Shown here piece after piece: positions 5,106 through 7,384 of a stretch of DNA of 7,384 nt. The DNA comes from Deltaproteobacteria bacterium. Lineage in GTDB: Bacteria > Desulfobacterota_B > Binatia > Bin18. Location of the stretch: assembly GCA_012271025.1 (NCBI GenBank), contig JAAXHF010000225.1, positions 1 to 7,384 of the forward strand, in the 5' to 3' direction. The first letter of the stretch is position 1; every line of letters begins with the position of its first letter. Made by a program: the position numbers and the translations under genes. The notes under the pieces are model-generated. The model was not told where the DNA came from. It made no database searches and worked only from the letters and a program-made list of their open reading frames with translations.

Positions 5106-6845
5106 ATGGCAGAATTTGATATCGTGATCAAAGATGGGACGATTATCGACGGCACCAAGGTGCCGCGCTACCGCGCCGACCTAGGGATCAAGAACGGCAA
5201 GGTAGCCAAGATCGGCCGGCTGCAAGCCGGCGATGCAGCCCGGGTCATTGACGCCAGCGGGCTGATTGTCGCCCCGGGCGCGATCGATCTGCACACTCAC
5301 TATGACGCCCAGATCCACTGGGACCCCTACTGCACGATCGGCAGCTGGCACGGAATCACGTCGGTGACGCTGGGCAACTGCGGCTTCGGCTTTGCCCCGC
5401 TGCGGGCGCAGGATGCCGAGCGAGCGATGCTGGCCCTGTCGCGCAACGAGGCGATTCCGCTCGAACCCATGCAGGTCTCGATCAAGGTGGACTGGGAGAC
5501 CTTTCCCCAGTATATGGACCGCCTCGAACGGCTCCCTCTGGGGGTCAACATCTCGCAGCTGTTTCCGATTTCGCCGGCCGTGGCGTATGAGATGGGCGGC
5601 TTTGACGAGGCCAAAAAACGGCTGCCGAGCGATAAGGACATGGAGCGCATCCTGCGCCACTTTCACGGGGCGATGCAGTCCGGCGCCGCCGGCTGGTCGA
5701 CCCAGCGCCTGATTTCGCGCGGCGCCCTGCAGCGCGACTATGACGGCACGCCGATGATTTCGGACATCCTGCCCGAGGATTTCTATCTGACCATGGCCCG
5801 CGAGCTGGGCAAGAGCGGCGGCGACGGCTTTATCCAGATCACCCAGTCCACGGTCGAGGCCGACCAGTCAGCCTTCGGCACTCAGGGTGATATCGACTTC
5901 AGCGCCCAGATGGCCTCGGAGAGCGGCTGCTCGGTGTTGTTCAACGCCATCGTGGTCAACGACCGTTTTCCCGAAGTCCACCAAGCCCAGCTACAGCGCA
6001 TTGCCGAGCATAACGCCGAGGGCCGGCGGGTGCTGGGACAGGGTTTGACCACCCGCATGCCGGCCCGGCTGACCCTGGAGGACTGGAACCTGTTTGACGA
6101 CAGCGAGGCCTGGCGCAACGCCACGGTCGGCACGGTTGAGGAGCGCAAAGCCAAGCTGTCCGACCCGCAGATGCGCAAGGCGCTCCAGCAGGACTTCGAC
6201 AGCCCGAAATCGAGCGACTTTCTGTTTGGCGAGCTGCCCAAGTTCATCGCTCGCAAGGTGCGCCACCCGGGTCTCAAAGACCAGTACGAGGGTCTGTCGA
6301 TCTCCCAGATTGCCGAGCGGGAGAACAAACACCCGATTGACGCCATGCTCGACCTGTCGGTGGCCGACGACCTCAGGACCGAGTGGGCCGGCCCGGTCAC
6401 CGCAGCCAAGGTGGAAAACTTCAAGGAGCTGATGGAGTCCCCCTATGTGCTGCCCGGCGTGTCGGACGGCGGGGCGCACGTCAAGTTCATCACCCCGTCC
6501 ATCTATCCGACCGAGGTCTTGGCCTGGATGTCACGCGATGCCGGGCTGCTGAGCCTGGAGGAGGCCCACTTCCGGCTGAGCGGGCTGATGGCCTGGGCGT
6601 CGTGCATCAAGGATCGGGGCACCCTGCGCGAGGGCAATGCCGCCGATATCATGATTTACGATCTGGACAAGCTGAACGCTCTGCCCGACGAGATCGTCCA
6701 CGATCTGCCGGCCGGCGAGTGGCGACGGGTGCAGCGGGCCGAGGGCTATCGCTATATCATGGTCAACGGCGAGCCGATCTTTGAGGACGGCAACTGCACC
6801 GGGGCGACCCCGGGCAAACTGCTGCGCGGCGGCCAGGCGCGCTAA
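5106..6845 (+). CDS. Amidohydrolase family protein, N-acyl-D-amino-acid deacylase/D-aminoacylase-like
   Basis: The 579-residue product is longer than classical D-aminoacylases (about 480-500). The N-terminal strand-rich part (FDIVIKDGTIIDGTKVPRYR) and the C-terminal REGNAADIMIYDLDKL form the small composite beta-domain of amidohydrolases. The TIM barrel carries the metal motif DLHTHYDAQ (61-69) with His63 and His65. It also has TLGNCGFGFAP (88-98), with Cys92 matching the D-aminoacylase metal-ligand cysteine, and the catalytic-aspartate motif SDGGAH (453-458, Asp454). Family members hydrolyse N-acyl-D-amino acids or related amides and cyclic imides. By eye, the two barrel His ligands seem replaced around Gln247 and Asn280, so the exact reaction is uncertain. 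AGGAGG (5093-5098) lies seven bases before ATG. It is probably co-transcribed with the downstream esterase. No signal peptide is seen. Confidence 0.9.
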   Translation: MAEFDIVIKDGTIIDGTKVPRYRADLGIKNGKVAKIGRLQAGDAARVIDASGLIVAPGAIDLHTHYDAQIHWDPYCTIGSWHGITSVTLGNCGFGFAPLRAQDAERAMLALSRNEAIPLEPMQVSIKVDWETFPQYMDRLERLPLGVNISQLFPISPAVAYEMGGFDEAKKRLPSDKDMERILRHFHGAMQSGAAGWSTQRLISRGALQRDYDGTPMISDILPEDFYLTMARELGKSGGDGFIQITQSTVEADQSAFGTQGDIDFSAQMASESGCSVLFNAIVVNDRFPEVHQAQLQRIAEHNAEGRRVLGQGLTTRMPARLTLEDWNLFDDSEAWRNATVGTVEERKAKLSDPQMRKALQQDFDSPKSSDFLFGELPKFIARKVRHPGLKDQYEGLSISQIAERENKHPIDAMLDLSVADDLRTEWAGPVTAAKVENFKELMESPYVLPGVSDGGAHVKFITPSIYPTEVLAWMSRDAGLLSLEEAHFRLSGLMAWASCIKDRGTLREGNAADIMIYDLDKLNALPDEIVHDLPAGEWRRVQRAEGYRYIMVNGEPIFEDGNCTGATPGKLLRGGQAR

Positions 6846-6853
6846 TCTGGACC

Positions 6854-6878
6854 TGAGAGGATCGCTCGGATTCTCTCA
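6854..6878 (+). repeat. Intercistronic stem-loop after the amidohydrolase
   Basis: TGAGAGGATC (6854-6863) pairs with GATTCTCTCA (6869-6878) over ten positions with one G-T wobble, closing a five-base GCTCG loop. It begins nine bases after the amidohydrolase stop. No T-run follows, so it is more likely an mRNA-stabilising or processing hairpin, or a weak attenuator, than an intrinsic terminator. Confidence 0.45.
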
Positions 6879-6883
6879 AGCCT

Positions 6884-6912
6884 GTCCCCGGGGAACTCGC
6901 GTCCCCGGGGAA
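6884..6912 (+). repeat. Duplicated palindrome forming a GC hairpin against the esterase ribosome binding site
   Basis: GTCCCCGGGGAA occurs twice, at 6884-6895 and 6901-6912. TCCCCGGGGA is itself palindromic, so the two copies can pair with each other (6885-6894 with 6902-6911) to give a perfect ten-pair stem with a seven-base loop. The stem ends at the base before AGGAGG (6912-6917). It may modulate translation of the esterase relative to the amidohydrolase; that role is inferred. Confidence 0.5.
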
Positions 6913-6923
6913 GGAGGAACGCT

Positions 6924-7384
6924 ATGGATATGACACAACGGCTCGACCCGGAACTGGCAGCTCCGCTGGACGCCTGGCTCAAGGCCACCGGCGGCGGGAT
7001 CAAGCTGCACGACATTCCGGCCGCGCGGCGCATGATGGACGAGTTGATCGCCGCCCAAATGGCCAAGGTGCCGCCGATTGAGGGGGTCAGCTCCGAGGAT
7101 CATCAGGCGCCCGGTCCTGAGGGTGACCCCGAGGTCTTCGTTCGGGTCTACCAGCCGACCGACCGGCCGGACAGCCTGCCGGCTCTGCTGTGGATTCACG
7201 GCGGCGGCTACGTCCTGGGCAGCGTTGAGCGGGACGACTTCCTGGCCAAGCATCTGGCCAGGGTCGGGCAGTGTGTGGTGGCCTCTGTCGAATATCGGCT
7301 GGCCCCCGAGCATCCCTTCCCCGCTCCGGTCGATGATTCGGTGGCCGCCTACCGGTGGCTGCTCGGACAAGGGATTCAGGCCTC
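6924..7384 (+). CDS. Alpha/beta hydrolase, hormone-sensitive-lipase (family IV) esterase, 3' end outside window
   Basis: The first 153 residues are present and the frame is open at the right edge. The oxyanion-hole motif HGGGY is at residues 92-96, preceded by the strand PALLWI. It is followed by the family IV block SVEYRLAPEHPFPAPVDD (121-138) and the start of the AAYRWLL helix. The nucleophile motif GDSAGG and the Asp/His of the triad would lie beyond the edge. Such enzymes hydrolyse short-chain carboxylic esters in the cytoplasm. The cap region (residues about 1-60) precedes the core as usual. The ATG is supported by AGGAGG (6912-6917), six bases upstream. The gene is 78 bases after the amidohydrolase stop on the same strand, suggesting an operon of two hydrolases, perhaps acting on one amide- or ester-containing substrate class. 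Confidence 0.92.
   Translation, partial: MDMTQRLDPELAAPLDAWLKATGGGIKLHDIPAARRMMDELIAAQMAKVPPIEGVSSEDHQAPGPEGDPEVFVRVYQPTDRPDSLPALLWIHGGGYVLGSVERDDFLAKHLARVGQCVVASVEYRLAPEHPFPAPVDDSVAAYRWLLGQGIQA

Noticed and set aside
1..7384. tRNA, rRNA (including tRNA-Sec), CRISPR arrays, transposases or integrase sites.
   Set aside because: No cloverleaf, regularly spaced repeats, transposase domain or terminal inverted repeat pair was seen on either strand.

Overview
This is a high-GC bacterial window that reads as ordinary chromosomal coding DNA. Almost every gene has a strong AGGAGG ribosome binding site 5-7 bases before its start. The gene mix is a luciferase-like monooxygenase, an ACS-type MFS permease, a carboxymuconolactone-decarboxylase (CMD) protein, a long N-acyl-D-amino-acid-deacylase-like amidohydrolase and an HSL-family esterase. 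That mix resembles large, catabolically versatile environmental Gram-negative genomes such as Tectomicrobia/Entotheonella or Binatia-like deltaproteobacterial lineages. This is an inference from gene style; there is no rRNA or marker gene here to confirm it. The exported Cu/Zn superoxide dismutase fits a cell with a periplasm.

Layout. Positions 1-25 hold the cut end of a palindromic repeat. Positions 65-3258 are a leftward block, probably one operon transcribed MFS transporter, FkbM methyltransferase, LLM flavin oxidoreductase, with a promoter candidate near 3322-3351. Divergent from it, 3463-4053 (+) encodes a CMD/AhpD-fold protein whose reading frame is crossed by one TGA at codon 80. Convergent with that, 4207-4830 (-) is sodC, with a well-formed promoter at 4864-4891. 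Divergent from sodC, 5106-6845 (+) is the amidohydrolase, followed after 78 bases by an alpha/beta hydrolase running off the right edge from 6924.

The main result is the CMD gene. The TGA replaces the second cysteine of the family's CxxC redox motif, giving CxxU. Coding similarity continues unbroken after it. Beginning at the next base, the DNA can fold into a 39-base hairpin with a GGU apical loop 21 bases after the TGA, as expected of a bacterial SECIS element. The gene is best read as a 196-residue selenoprotein, not as two short genes or a pseudogene, which implies that the host has the SelA/SelB/SelC/SelD machinery outside this window.

How the genes may work together (inference): the hydrolases, monooxygenase and organic-anion permease look like parts of a peripheral catabolic region for amides, esters or other organic acids. 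The Sec-containing CMD protein (possible peroxidase or thiol oxidoreductase) lies next to the exported superoxide dismutase, which suggests an oxidant-handling pair although the two are on separate transcripts. Several intergenic regions hold inverted repeats: alternative hairpins over the FkbM start region, an inverted repeat straddling the sodC promoter, and a GC-rich hairpin abutting the esterase ribosome binding site. No tRNA, rRNA, CRISPR array, insertion sequence or intergenic stretch over 300 bases was seen.
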